From Stagonosporopsis chrysanthemi (lineage: Eukaryota; Ascomycota; Dothideomycetes; Pleosporales; Didymellaceae), in assembly GCA_022560025.1 (NCBI GenBank), contig JAFISE010000202.1, positions 1-50,401 of the forward strand: a stretch of DNA of 50,401 nucleotides, read 5' to 3'. Positions 33,540 to 46,655 of this stretch are shown one piece after another. Position 1 is the first letter of the stretch. Every line of letters starts with the position of its first letter. The notes beneath the pieces were generated by a model. It ran no database searches. It was not told the origin of the DNA and saw only the letters and a list, made by a program, of their open reading frames with translations. The position numbers and the translations under genes are program-made.

Positions 33540-36330
33540 TACTATATTTACCTACTTGCTAGCTTGTCTACTTTGCTTACTCTCCTATGCGTAATTAATT
33601 ATACTCTATAGTATCTCTATATATAGTATATATATAATCTCTAGAAAGTTAACCTTTATAGTTAGTACTAATATAGCTATAATTAGCTCTCTATCTTTAA
33701 GCTACTACTTTAGTTGCTCTAATTACTCTAAGTTGCTAGCGTAATAGTATATATACCTAAGCACCTTAGCTAGCTCTTTCTACTACTACTTACTATAGTA
33801 GTATACTACTTTCTTTTTTCTTTTATTAAGTAGTAGCTGCTACTATTATTAATATATTGCTAGTACTATCTTTTATACCTTGCTATACTTATATTATAAT
33901 ATATAGTACTATATATTTAGCTATATAGTACTTGCCTAGATATATATTATATATAAAAGTAGTATACTTATTGCTAGCTTGCTTTTTTTTACTAGTTAGA
34001 GCGTTACTGTAAGTAGTATAATTAGATATAGCAGTAGCTAGAGACTCTTTAATAGTACTAGCTTTAGCTGCTAGTTGCTTAACATAATAATAAGGTAATA
34101 CTTATTAATTACTACTTGCTATAGCAAGCTCTTTTTACTAAGTATATTTATATACCTTAAGAAGTTACTATTACTTATAGTATCTCTTGTAGCATCTGCG
34201 CTAACTACACTAATAGCAGCTAGGCTACTTTTATTATACTTTTACTTTATATAGTTAATACTATACCTTTATATCTAGTCTACTAGAACTTTAATAAGTA
34301 CTTAGTATAGTATTATAACTACTATTACCTTAGTATTGTCTATATAAGCTAGGCTAGCAAGCTAAGTACTTCTGTATACTTAGAGTCTCTAACTTTAGGT
34401 AGGTATAACTCTTTAAATATTTAAGATACAGCTTAGTAATATATTACACAATAGAATGCACTAAGCTAGAACCTTTAAATAAGCTACTACTTACTTAGTT
34501 TAGATTAGTTTTAGCTTAGTTATATTGCCTAGAATAGCTAGATAGTTTGTACTACCTCTACTCTTACTTAACCCTAGAGTATACAAACTCTCTATAGGTT
34601 CTAAGTAATATATCTAAGCTAAAACTAATCTAAATTAAGTAAATAGTAGCTTGTTTAAAAGTTCTAGCTTAGCACATTCTATTGTGTAATATATTACTAA
34701 GCTGTATCTTAAATATTTAAAGAGTTATACCTACCTAAAGTTAGAGACTCTAAGTATACAGAGGTACCTAGTATGCTAGCTTAATTTAAGCTAGTGCGCT
34801 AAACAGTAAGCTCTTACTTCTACTAGTTAGTAGTATAATAACAAGTAGTGTCTGCTTATTAATTACTACGTGCAGCACTAGCTCTTGCTCTGCAGATTAA
34901 AACCTAATATCTTACTAACTAAGCACCTGCTATATTGCTTTGTAAACTGCTTTTTCTTTCTTATCTTTCTATATTAGCATAGCTTTTCTACTCTAACTAT
35001 TATTATTGTTGTTATTATTACTATTGCTATTATTACTACTATACCTTTGTTTCTTTGCCTTTTTAACTAGATTAATATTACCTGTCTAAGTCTTTTTTAA
35101 CGCTGCCTGCTTCCTATCTAGCTTTAAGAAGCAGTGCTATATTATACTAAGCAGCTAGAATACTTTAATTAAGCGTATACTAAGATACTTAATAATATTA
35201 ATTAGTATACTATAGTTACTTACTTTTATTACTATTATTCTTATATACTATAGCTCTATTATGTTTTCTCTATCTTTGCCTACCTAAGCTTTGTCTACCT
35301 TAGCTTTGTCTACCTTGCTAATCTTGTCTTAATAGCCTTTACTAAACTACTTACTTATAATAACTTAACTAATACTAATAGCTATATATCTATAGTTAAG
35401 CGTGTGTAGTAGTACTTTAAGCCTCTTGCTAGTTTCTTACCTTAGCGCCTATATTAGTTGATTAGTCTCTTATAGGCTCTACTTGTCTACTTATATATTG
35501 TTGCTAAAACTGCTGCTAAGTACTTATATAGTAAGATACTTGCAGAGTAGCTGCAAGTATACTAAGTATAGTACTATTACTTACTCTAGCTATAGTAGTA
35601 AGAAGTATAGTACTACCTTTAGCTTATCTTACTATAACTATTGCTTGTAATAGTAGATAACTATTATTACCTACCTATCTATAATAAAGATATTATAGTC
35701 TTATAGTAGCTTATTATAGTACTATATTATTATAATCTCTAACTCTTTCTCTAGCTATCTAGATATTATATACACGCAGACTATTAGTAGTATTAAGAAG
35801 TAGTCTATACAACGTAAGTATTACTTAACATATATTATATTCTACTACTCTTTACTTAACTATAGTCTGTAGCTCTACTTTATCTAATTAGCCTATATTA
35901 GTATCTACTCTAGCTTATTCTTAAGACTGTTATTATAGTACTATATAAAAGATATACTCTGCTACTTAAATATAATATTGTTAATAAGTATATTTAACTT
36001 AATAGTAAACTGCTCTTTTACTCTTATTACCTAAAACAGCTTTTTTTATAGTATCTACTCTACCTTAGATACTATATTCTATATTATCTTATAGAAGTAG
36101 CTAATATAAATCTATTAGCTATATAAGTAGAAGATCTTCTTGTCTTTTAACTAGTATATATTACCTAAGTTGCTAGCTATAAGCATAATATACTTGCTAT
36201 AAGCTAGCAAGCTAAGCACCTTGCTTATTAAGCTATATAAGCTATTAGCTAGATACTTTTCTCTATACTCTAAGAAGTGCTTATAGTTCTTATTAGTCTA
36301 CTTATTATAGTATATAGACAAGAGTAGCTT
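33540..36330 (-). pseudogene. RecQ-type helicase relic resembling fungal telomere-linked helicases
   Basis: On the minus strand, read through stops, three blocks occur in helicase order. At about 36000-36330 is a region with YSLISKVLSLLAYSKYIMLI and LGNIY-LKDKKIFYL, a pattern I associate with the region ahead of the helicase domain in fungal telomere-linked RecQ proteins. At about 34800-34860 is VVINKQTLLVIILLTSRSKS followed by LLFS, a decayed Walker A (TGGGKSLLFS in family members). At about 33540-33790 is LIIAVSALTIKVNF-EIVYIL...IINYAQES, matching the RecQ C-terminal helicase lobe (ATSALGTGVDFPGI....DFAQESGRGGR). A VVSADAA-like block lies at about 34190. Such helicases unwind DNA and are often subtelomeric. 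The relic is interrupted by a foldback element at 34350-34783. Its 5' and 3' limits are unknown and it may extend beyond this span. Confidence 0.65.
34350..34783. mobile_element. Foldback/MITE-like element with about 200-base inverted arms
   Basis: The arms at about 34350-34553 and 34581-34783 are near-perfect reverse complements around a short loop of about 27 bases. Mismatches between arms are mainly transitions (ACCTTTAAATA against ACTTTTAAACA). The outer ends read TAGGCTAGCA on the left and TAAGCTAGCA on the reverse complement of the right, similar to the hAT end TAGGCTAGTA. The flanks ATATAAGC (34342-34349) and ATTTAAGC (34784-34791) match at 7 of 8 positions, like an 8-base hAT target duplication. 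It sits inside the RecQ relic just after the Walker A region. Transcription across it would form a long hairpin. Confidence 0.82.
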
Positions 36331-36724
36331 CTCTATTCTACGTACGTATATATAGTATACTATACCTACTAGTATATATAAGTAGTTCTTTGCTATATAC
36401 AAGTAGTTTATATTACTATTAATACCTAGCATAGTAAGAAAGTAAACAAGCCTACTGCTAAATAGCTTGTTGCCTATTATTATAAAGAAAAATAATATAA
36501 GTAAGCTTAGTAGTACTTTAAGCTAAGTATTATACTAAGTACTATACTATACTTTATTATTACTGTTAGTATTACTATCTTATATCTTCTATAGCGCTAC
36601 TATAAGCTTTTTTTAATTAAGTATCTAGTAGAATAGCTTTTATACGTCTTTTATTAAGTCTTTCTCTTTTTAGCTACTACTTAGATAGTTTATAAGTTTA
36701 CTACTATTAGTATTAAAGAAGTCC

Positions 36725-36805
<81 letters not shown>

Positions 36806-39189
36806 TCTTCTTCTTTTTCTTATTTTTTTTCTTCTAAGCTATCTTTATTACCTTTATTCTCTTTGTTACTACCTTTATTATAGCTCTTCTGTGCTGCTAT
36901 TCTTGCCTCTGTGTTAGCTACAAAGTATAGAGTATAGTAGACAAACTTAACTAAATAGCTAGTATAGCAGGCTAAATCTTTAGGTTCTATAGTTAAGCTA
37001 TAAGCTACTAATTAATCTTTAGTTACTTTATACTCTTTAACTACTGCTTTGTCTTTTATATAAGTATTAACAGCCTCTTAATACTTTTTTCTACTAGTAG
37101 CTCTATTAGCTTTACTACCTGCTATAGCTTCTCTTTACCTTAGTTAGGCAGCTAGGTCTAATACGCAAGATGTATTAGATTGCAGTTAGTAAAGTGCTCT
37201 AGCTAGTCTGTTTGCTTAAACTAGCTAGTCTTATTAGTCTTTACTACTTTAGTATTTATAACCTATACTTACTCTTTATATACGTGCTTTATTAACTTCT
37301 ACTTTGTAAGTTACTTACTAATAATCTTAGTTACCTTGTAGAAAATATATAGTATATTATTATAGCTATCTACTATATTTATAATAAAGTAATACTTTAG
37401 CTTACTAGTATAGAAGAATATCTGCACTTTAACTTTTATATATAGTAAAGCTATATTACTTCTCTATAGTATCTTAAACTTCTTTTTAATATATATCTAT
37501 AGTGTATTAATATTAAAAGTAATAAAATTATAGCTGTTCTGCTTGCACGCAAGCCTGTCTAGCAGCTACCTTAGCTCTTTAATTAGCAACTCTAGCAGCT
37601 TTACGCTCTTTGCTAGCTTAATTAGCTATTAACTGTAATACTGCACAATTAATCTTCTTAGCTTGCTTACTACTTTATAGTAGCTGTGCAGATAAGTATT
37701 AAGATTTAAAACGCTAGTTGTATACTCTTTATAGACTAGTATACTATATAAATAAACAAAGTAGATATATTTATTAATTTTTTTAATCTATAGCTTTAAA
37801 GTATCTATAGAGATATTTCTTATTCTTTTTTTTATTTATATTAGTAGCTACTCTACTATGCTTGTAGTACTTATAGTAATAAAGCAAATACTACTATAAG
37901 AGTAAGTAGTTGTAAATCCTAGCAGAAATCTATAATAACTCTAAACTCTTAATTACTAGCATAACCTTAATATAACCTTAATATAACTCTAACTATAGCT
38001 TTACAAGTATAGTAATAAGCTAGACATATATAGAAGCTCTATAAGAGTAAGATTAGTATAGGTAGTCTTTATAAAGCTATACTAGATAAAGAGTAAGTTA
38101 AGAGTTAAAGTTATATAAGTTAAGCCCTTTAGCTACTAGATTAAGACAGCGCGCTAGGCTTAAACAGCCTAAACAGGTTAAAGATCTTATAATAACAGCC
38201 TTTGCTATAAGCTTATATAGGTTAAGCTAGCAAGTATTCTTAGATTAGTTAAGTGTTATTAAAGTAGTCTTAGTAGCACTTTTCTTTTATTGTATAAGTA
38301 ATCTTATATAGACTAGTTATAAAGAACTTATTTTATAGTTTCTTTATTAAGAAGTAAAAAGTATTAGCTAACAGTATAGTAATAGTAGCAACCTTTGTTA
38401 AAGCTGTTACAAGAGAGTTTGCTACTTTATTAGATAGTACTAGAGGTTATAAACAAAATTTAAGAAACTATAGTATACTTCTTATATATTAAATAGTTGT
38501 ACTAAGGCTATGTTATTGCTAATACTCTTCTTATTTCTATAGAGTATCTTATTACTCTACGTTCTATTAAGCTTTGCCTTTTCTAAGGGGTTGTTGCAAA
38601 GTTATTAATAAGAGCAGCACAGGATTATATAATTAAGAGTATTTAGTAGGCTAAATTTACTAAGACTACTCTGTATTAAGTTAGAGCTTAAAGTACTTAA
38701 GCTATTTAATTTTAATAATATAATCTTGTAATCTAAGATCTATAATAATAAAAGAGTAGTTATATACCTTCTAGCTATTAGTTATAAGGTATAACTATAT
38801 ATACTAGATTACTAGAGAAGTAATTTATTCTTAGAACTCTTTAACCTTAACTAAGAAGAGTAGTTTTTAGATAGGTTTAAAGAGAAAAGTAGAAATAAAA
38901 TAAGTAATATTAGAGTTTAAAAATAAAAGTCCTTAGGTACTAGTATTAACTAAGGATTAGAAGTAGACAGTAAGCTCTTAGTTATAAAGAATAGTAGAGG
39001 TAAGAAAATAAAGACTACTAAACTAATACGATAGTAAAAAATTAGATAGATTATATTAGTTTAGGCCTAGGTAAAGTAATCTTCTTAGATAGAACTGTTT
39101 TCTATAGAGATTATATTAGTCTTATTAAAGTCTTCTTCTATATTAGTAAAATCTTCTTACTCTGCTTTAATTTTATATATATAGAGTAC
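36331..39189. other. RIP-mutated sequence, origin not resolved
   Basis: AT-rich stretch to the right of the helicase relic and to the left of the gag relic. The left part could be the N-terminal portion of the helicase gene and the right part the remainder of the gypsy-like element, but I could not recognise diagnostic motifs. Contains the TTA microsatellite at 36725-36804. Confidence 0.4.
36725..36804. repeat. (TTA)n microsatellite, about 26 units
   Basis: Eighty bases of uninterrupted TTA repeats. Likely length-polymorphic. Confidence 0.95.
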
Positions 39190-39800
39190 TATATATTTCT
39201 TAGTAAAGTGTTCTAGCTTTCTATAGTTATAGCAAGCTCTTAAAGTTGTGTTCTATACAAGTATAGGTGTATTAAAAGGTTGCTAGAGTATAAAGGTACT
39301 GTAGGTAAAATTAGTAGATTAGCTAAAAAAAGGCTAATCTTATTAATCTATTATAATAGAGCTCTATTTTATATCTAACTAAGTATATTCTTCTTATTCT
39401 TAGAGGTTGCAAAACTAGAGGTAGTAGTATAGTAGAGTTGTTTCTTCTTTTTCTATTATAGGCTGTTAAGTACTTTACTATTTAGAAGAAAGAATTATAC
39501 TATTAATACTTAAAGCCTAGATTAGGTACTTAAATACTTAGCAAGATTATAGTCTATATATAGTAAAACTACTCTAATTAGAGTATTTTTTCTTTAATAG
39601 CTATACTAAGGAAGTAGCTCCTAAAATTAAAAAAAGCTTCTAATCTTTCTATTTAGAGTTAATTAAAAGCTGCTTAGCTTTCTACCTGCTTATTTCTAGT
39701 ACTAAGTATATCTTAAGAAGCGTAATTATCTCTTTTACAGTGTAAAAACAGTCTGTCTTATTGTTAAAAAAGTACTAAGGTTCTAAGTATTCTTTAGTTA
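39190..39800 (-). pseudogene. Retrotransposon gag relic with a mutated zinc knuckle (gypsy-like)
   Basis: Read through stops on the minus strand. At about 39600-39800 there is TKEYLEP...FYTVKEIITLLKIYL, resembling the LTR-retrotransposon gag core (LxPRY...F.T..EM...L...Y). At 39192-39236 there is CYNYRKLEHFTKKY, a CCHC zinc knuckle in which the second and last cysteines read tyrosine; TGT to TAT is the G-to-A change expected from RIP. The knuckle lies downstream of the gag core, as expected. I did not find the matching pol region or both LTRs, so assignment to gypsy rather than another LTR group is tentative. Confidence 0.55.
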
Positions 39801-40569
39801 ATCTAGAAGTATAACTCTAGACAAAAGCTATATATATACGTATACTCTAATAGTAGTCTGTATTAATATTAAGTTAGTCTTAAATACAAGCATGCTATTA
39901 CTAAAAAGTAAAGTTCCTTCTATTTATAAGAACTTTAATATTAGAAGTCTTTTTAAAGAGCTTTTTGTATACTATAAGTACTAAGCTAGCTTCTAATAGC
40001 TACCTTATAGTAAATTAATATAGTATACCTATTAGTAGTGTTTTTATTATAGGTAGAGAGCAATCTACTAGAGCAAGACTAGCATATAACTAACTAAGTT
40101 CCTGCTATAGTTAGGCTATCTCTTCTAAGAGATTATAGTAGGATAGCTCTAAATTAGATCTATTGTTAGTAGTAGACAGTTGTGCTAATACAAGGCCTTA
40201 GGGGCGTCTAGCTCCTAATTACTTCTAAGACTAAGTAGTAAGTTCTAATAGATTTTCTAATATTAGAGTTGTATTTAAATTATATAGGTTGTTAATAGTC
40301 TCTAAGTATCTACCTTAGCACAATCTAATAGAGCTTTTCTAAACTTAATTCTAGAGTAGTAAGTTATAAGAAGTTCTAAATCTATAGGTTTTAGTTATTA
40401 AGAGATCTCTAGTATTCTAATTATTATAGTAATAATTTAAAGATATATTTAGTTTAGGTATAATACTCTAGCTGCGCTGATATAAATAACTAAATAAAAC
40501 TATAGCAATATTATTATAAAGCTATTACTAGCTAGAACAAGTTTTAAAGTATAATATAATAATATAAGA

Positions 40570-40633
40570 TACTAAAAAAGTCTGAAAGGTATAGGTATTT
40601 ACTATAAAGTATATAAAAGTACTAAGATAAACT
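40570..40633. repeat. Left half of an old repeat split by the hAT insertion
   Basis: It ends with GTACTAAGATAAACT directly before the hAT element. It is similar to 47817-47888, which ends GCACTAAGATAAACT, and differences are mainly transitions. The other half continues at 46656. Confidence 0.75.
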
Positions 40634-43600
40634 TAGGCTAGTAAATATGTACAGAGTACTTAGTAGTAAGTAGAGGTAGATTTAGAGTTGCACAGACCTA
40701 AAGGTAGTAGTAGAGTAAAGGTTGTATAGACTAGAGGTAAGAGTTAAGTAAGAGTACTTCTAGTGTAAGTAGAAGTAGAAGTTAAGTTGCACAGACTTAG
40801 GTTAGAGTTAGGTTTAGAGTACTTAGTAAGGTTATATTTATGCTAATATAAATAGAGTATAGTAGCTTAACTTTATTTCTTAATTTAAAATAGTTATATA
40901 ATTTTATTATTAAGTTTAGTAATTTTAGTTTAGATTTTCTATATATTAAATAACTAGTTAGTATAGTTATTAATAATAGCTACTTTTTATATTGCATAGG
41001 CTTTACTTTTTTCTATAGCTGCTGTTCTCTTTATAAGAAAGTAGATAGGCTAACCTCTTTAATATCTTTATCTGTTTTGCTTTTAATATTAATTCTAATC
41101 TTATCTACTAGCCTAACACAGGCAGGCAACTTAAGAAGATTATCTACCTTATTATAAGGTAAGGTGTTGTTTTTTACTATAGCTTCTAAGAATATTAAAT
41201 CCTTTAGAACTATAATCTCTTAGATAGCTTAGGTAGAAAGTCTGTACTTCTAATCTCTAAGCACGTCTCTAGTAGTATTAAATACTTACTCTACTCTTAC
41301 TTGTAAGATAAGTACTACTAGAATATCTTTTATAACTTGTGCAAGATAAAGATAAAAAGCTTTGTTTAACTTTTACTACTTTAAGATATTAAAGCTGTTG
41401 CCTAATAAAATACAGAGTGTACTTAGATAGAACTCTCTTTTAAATCTAGTTAGGCCTATATTCTTATCTATATTAAAAGTTAAACTTTAACTATATATAG
41501 AAAAGCTTGCTAACTGTAATTAAATTAGTGTAGCTAGCTTACAAAACTATTTACTTTCTAACAATTACCTTAAAATAGTGTTAGAGACTAGGCTATTACC
41601 CCTAGTCTTAGTACTATTATAGCAGTCTAGATAGTCTAAAAATTCTTAATAGTAAGTATACTTATTATAAATTTCTTATAACTTATTCTAGATCTTGTTA
41701 GTATATAGCTGTAATAACAAACTATAATAATAGTACTTTATAAGTAGTTAGCTTTTATATAGAGCCTAGAATTATTGCGTAATTAAAAAAAAAACTCTAA
41801 TCTCTACTTATTTTTATATAGTATTTTAACAACTTTGCACAACCTTTATCTACTATAGCCTAAACAATATCTAGCTACTTGTTGCTATTAATACTGTTAA
41901 TATCTTTTCTAAGCTTGCTAGTTATATCTTCTAAGAAATTAAAAAAGTATCTATATATAAGCTAGATATATAGAATATAAAGCTTATACTTTTTACTTAT
42001 ATAGCCTATTACTACTTTAAAGTTCTTTAGTATGTATATAATTACCTAGAGATAGTGCTACTTAGATGCTTTAAAGTAGAGTTTTTTAAGGTCTTTAAAA
42101 TCTACCTTAGCAGTATCTTAATTAGCCCTAAAACCTGTACCTTTTAGCTAGATTTCTTGCTTAAGCTATTTCTTAATATATAGCTAAAGCTTAACTACGT
42201 GTTTATATATATTATATATAGAATTCTACCTTGTTTTTACGTTCTAAATAACTAATAAGCGTTTGCTTGCTAGTAGGTTCTGCTAGGTTGCTAAACACCT
42301 CTTAAATTGTTAAAGCAATAGATTAATTACAATAATAATAGCCTATAGCTATGTCTTTATAAGTATATAATAAATATCTATAATAAAAGAAAGTTTACCT
42401 TATATAGAGAATTAGAGACTAATATATCTGTTTAAATATTTTAAATATAGTAAGATTGTAGTATTTCTCTTTATTTTATTTCTAGAGAAGCTAATAGCTT
42501 TAGATAGAATATAATATCCTAAACAATAAGATTAATTACGTGTACAAAGTAAGAGATAGTATTTTCTCTAGAGCTCTATATATAACTTTCTTTAGCTAGA
42601 AGAGCTTTAACTAACTATAATAAAGTACTATTATTACTTATATTATTATATATAATACTAAGTAATCTTTTTATAGTACTTGTACTTTAAAAGACTTATA
42701 TAACTTTCTTAGCTATAGATATTCTAGTATACCTTCTTTGTATAGAGATAAAATCTAGTAGCACTTCTTAAAACTTCTACTTGTTATTAATATAGTATTC
42801 TTTAATTGCTAGGAAGCTTAGGTAATTACTAGAAGTCTAGGCATTAAGTGCAATAGATAGCTTTGTATATTTACTTAGGTCTTAGAGCTGTGCTGCTTTA
42901 GTGTCTTTAAATTAATATTTAAATAACGTACTAAATTTATAATAGCTAGTTAATAAAGCCTTAGGCTAAAGAAAGCATATAAACTATTAAAATAATAGCT
43001 GCTTAACTATTTAGAATAACTAATTATTGTTAATAATAAGCTGTATAATTTTCTTTTTAAAAGTAAGTATTAAGTATACTAGATATAGAATAGTAGCCTG
43101 CTAAGATTATTATTATTATAGCATAGTAGATAGCTAGCTATATAAAGGTATTTTAATTTACAAATAGGTTTAAGACTTTAGGTAATTTAGTATATACTTA
43201 GTTCTAATACTTTTTACTATTAGGTGTTATAATACATATCTATAGTTAAGGCAATATAGATATAGATAGCTAGTAAGAGCGTAGGTAGCTTCTCTAAATT
43301 AAGTCTAGACATATCTAGTATAAGAAGCAGAACCTTATTATAGATATAGCACAATAGGATCTCTAGCCTAAGCTATAGTACTCTACTATCTATCTTATAT
43401 AATTAGTATTGCCTTACTCTCTTTACTTTTCTAGAGACTTTGCCGTAGTTACTTTAGTAAGTAAATTAATTACTAGGTTCTACTTTTTATAGTCTAGAGT
43501 GCAATTATTTTAAAGCTCTTAAGATCTTATAGTATGCTAGATACTCTATTAGGCTTGTTGCTAGCTAGAAGTAAGAGTATAGCTGTAATAATTAAACGTA

Positions 43601-46600
43601 ATAATTAATTGCAATATAATATTTTAGTAGAAAAAAAAATAGTATAGACAGGTTTAAAGAATATTACTAAAAGAAAATCTATAGATAATATATTTAATAT
43701 TCCTAGCATCTTTACTTTATTAATTTCTAAATATTATTCTTATAACAAGTTAAGTATAATTAAAGTTTAGGTAAAATTATTAAGGTCTAAGCTGTTTTAA
43801 TTAGTTGTAATAATCTACTAAGAAGCTAGCACACAAGACAGCTTGTATCTACTAATTATTATTGCTATTATTACTTTTATCTTCTTTATTACTAGCTAAG
43901 TCTTCTAAATTGCTAAAACTCTTAAAATTAGTTTTCTCTTCTTCTATAAGAGCTTGCTAATACTAGTTATCTGTCTTATACTTATTTAGTATAGCTGCAA
44001 AGTACACTTCTAGCTTAATACTATTATCTTTAAGTTCTTCTTTGTACTTATTACTATTATAACTCTTAATATAAGAGTTGTCTGTAGTTAGAAGAAGGCT
44101 GCTATTGCTTAGATTAGCTAGGTAATTATTAGGCTTATACTGCCTAGTACTATTAGTAAATATATGTAATAATTAGATATAATAACTTACTTCTACTTAT
44201 TATCTTAGTATATAGCTAGACTCTTTAGTAAAAGCTTATTATAAAACTTAACCTACTTTTTTTTCTTAATATTAGAGTTAAAGGTATTAGTTTTTAGCTT
44301 CTTAAGACTCTTTTTATACTCTTTTTAGAGAATAATTTTAAGGGCACTACTAGCACGAAACAGGTGTTTAGCTACTTAGCTAGTACCTAACTCCTCTTTT
44401 TTTTTTAATACTACTGTTAACCTTAGAGATAGATATTAAATAGTTACGTATATTAATCTTATAATTAATAGTATCTTATTTTTTATAGGTAGTACTAAGC
44501 TTATCTTTAAGCTATTCTACTATATTTAATTAGAATAAATATATAATAACAAGATGTAATAACTAACTACTTTTATAAATATTATAGTAAGTCTAGTTAA
44601 GATCTTTCTTAGCTTATTACTAGATCTTAGTCTTTTGTTTAGTAGTGCTAGCTATATAAGTTACTACTATTTTTAGTTTTTTAAGAAGCTAATATTTCTA
44701 TACATAGTTAGTATTATAAGCTTTACTAATAGCTGCTTCTTTTTTATTGTAAAGTAAAGCTCTAGTTCTCTGCTAGATTACGTAGGTAGAATTACTAAGC
44801 TAGCCTTTAAAAAAGAACGTTAAATTAGTAGAGTAGCCTTTTTTAGATCTACTTTAGCTGCGCTAATTAAGAACGTAGCAAATCTTAGCCTCTTAAGTTC
44901 TAAAGCCTTATTATAATTAGCTTTAGCAATATAATAAGTAGCTATAATAATTATATTAATAAGACTGTTCTATTCTTCTAGTTTAAAGCAATCTAGAATA
45001 TACAAACTACTAGCAAAAGTAAGTAGCTTAAGCTTATCTTCTTACTTAATATAAAGCTGTTAGACATCTTTTATAAAGTCTATAGCTATAATAATAGTGT
45101 ACAAAATTATATATAAGTATAGTAGTTGTTATAGTTAGGTTACTAACTAGTTACTAGTTTACAGCTTTGTTTTTTTAAGCTAAGTAGCCTATATACTGCA
45201 AGCAAATAAAAATATGCCTAAATTATAAGACTTCTATGCTTATAGTTTGTATATCTATGCTGTAAAATATTAGATTAACTAGAAAATAGTATTATTAAAA
45301 AGCGCGTCTTGTGTTTAATAATATAGTAATTTATTACAGTTATTTATTACAGTAATAGCTAGCAAGTTAGCTATAAAGCTATCTCTACTTGCAGATTTTC
45401 TAAGCTAGGCTGTACTCTACCTGCTCTACTATCTAATAATTATTAACTCTAGCTGTATATTTAGAGAACTTACTTAATTAAAGTTAGATCTATCTTAAAA
45501 CAAGCTTATTTAAAAGTACTTAGTTAGTTATATATATAGAAATAATTATTATAGTTAGTTATTATAGATATAGCTGTACACTAAGCTGCAGAGCTATAAA
45601 GCGTAACAAACTTACTATAACTATAGAATATTTATAAAATATCTATTTGTCTACTTATATCTACTATTTACTTACTACTTACAACCTATCTATTACTCTA
45701 TATAACTACTACTATACTGCTAAAGTTTAAGAATATTAAGAACAAAGCTAGTATATAGAGTATTACTTAGGAGCTAAAAGCTAAGCCTCTTACTATAAAA
45801 GCTGCCTACAAATTGCTTTTATTTACTAAACTTGCTTATAAGTATTAGTACTATAAGCCTAGTAGTAGGTTATTATAAGCTATTATTATAGAACAATTTT
45901 AATTCTCTATAGCTATTACTTTCTGCAAAATCTATTACTACTAGAAGAGTAGTAAACTTTTTCTTTGCAAGCTGCTATTTACGCACCTTGTTTGCAAAAT
46001 TATATAGTATATCTAGGTAATAAGCAATGTGTATTTCTAACACTCTATAATTAAAGCTATTTAAAAAGTAAGTAAAGCTTTCTTAGTAGAATATTTTAAA
46101 AGTATATATATTTGTAAATACAATTTAATATAGGTTTTAATATTATTAGATCTTAACCTAAACGCTATATTTATAAAAAGAGTTACTATTTAGAAGAAAG
46201 ATTCTAAGCTAGCTCTTTAATACTATAATAAGCTTAGTGCTTTTAGTAGTAGTAAAACGTTGTCTAGCTAATTAGTATATATATTTATATTCTAACTCTA
46301 ATTCTCTAAGTATGTCTATAGAAAGTAATTTTAAACTCTTCTTAAACTAATAGTTATATAATATAATAATTTACTGTAATAATAATTCTCTATAATCCTA
46401 ATATCTAATAGAGTTATTTTCTAAAAAAATAATAGATTTAGAATATTATAAATCTTTTTTATATATAGTTAGAGTTAGCAAAGCTAATTTTTAGTATATT
46501 TTTTAGCAACCTTAACCTAACTTCTACTCTAAGTAGAGACAACTTAACTTCTATCTACTTAGTATTAACTTAGCACAGGTAGGTATTAAGTAGAAGTTAG

Positions 46601-46655
46601 GTACTGTTACGTGCTACTCTAACCCCTACTTAACCTCTACCTATTTACTAGCCTA
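40634..46655 (-). mobile_element. Dead hAT-superfamily DNA transposon
   Basis: A 6,022-base element bounded by 14-base perfect terminal inverted repeats (TAGGCTAGTAAATA at 40634; its reverse complement ends at 46655) and by the perfect 8-base target duplication GATAAACT (40626-40633 and 46656-46663). Eight-base duplications and TAG-starting ends are typical of hAT elements. A transposase relic reads on the minus strand at about 41450-43260. The span is longer than most hAT elements; the 3.3 kb between the transposase relic and the right end is unexplained and may hold a second frame or a nested insertion. The uninterrupted target is preserved in a paralogous copy at 47817-48010. Confidence 0.88.
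41450..43260 (-). pseudogene. hAT transposase relic
   Basis: Translation through stops on the minus strand gives the hAT transposase order. Around 42960-43100 is a block resembling FKKIIQLIINNNQ. At about 42700-42880 are LSIALNA-TSSNYLSFLAI and EVLLDFISIQ, matching SIALDAWTS...FLAI..Y and LLDF of the family. At about 42530-42690 are SIIYNNISNNSTLL and ISYFVHVINLIV, matching ITTDNASNN and C.AHVINL. At about 42150-42270 is a KKWLK-EI-LKGTG-like stretch. Most lesions are TAG/TAA stops in place of Gln or Trp and Gly-to-Arg/Ser type changes, as expected from C-to-T and G-to-A mutation. The C-terminal dimerisation domain was not resolved. Confidence 0.75.

Noticed and set aside
29680..46655. A single giant transposon of about 17 kb with long terminal inverted repeats
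   Set aside because: The sequences at 29680-29835 and 46505-46655 are inverted copies of each other and first looked like termini of one element. However, the right end pairs perfectly with 40634 through a 14-base inverted repeat and the GATAAACT duplication, so the real element is 6.0 kb and the left copy is separate.
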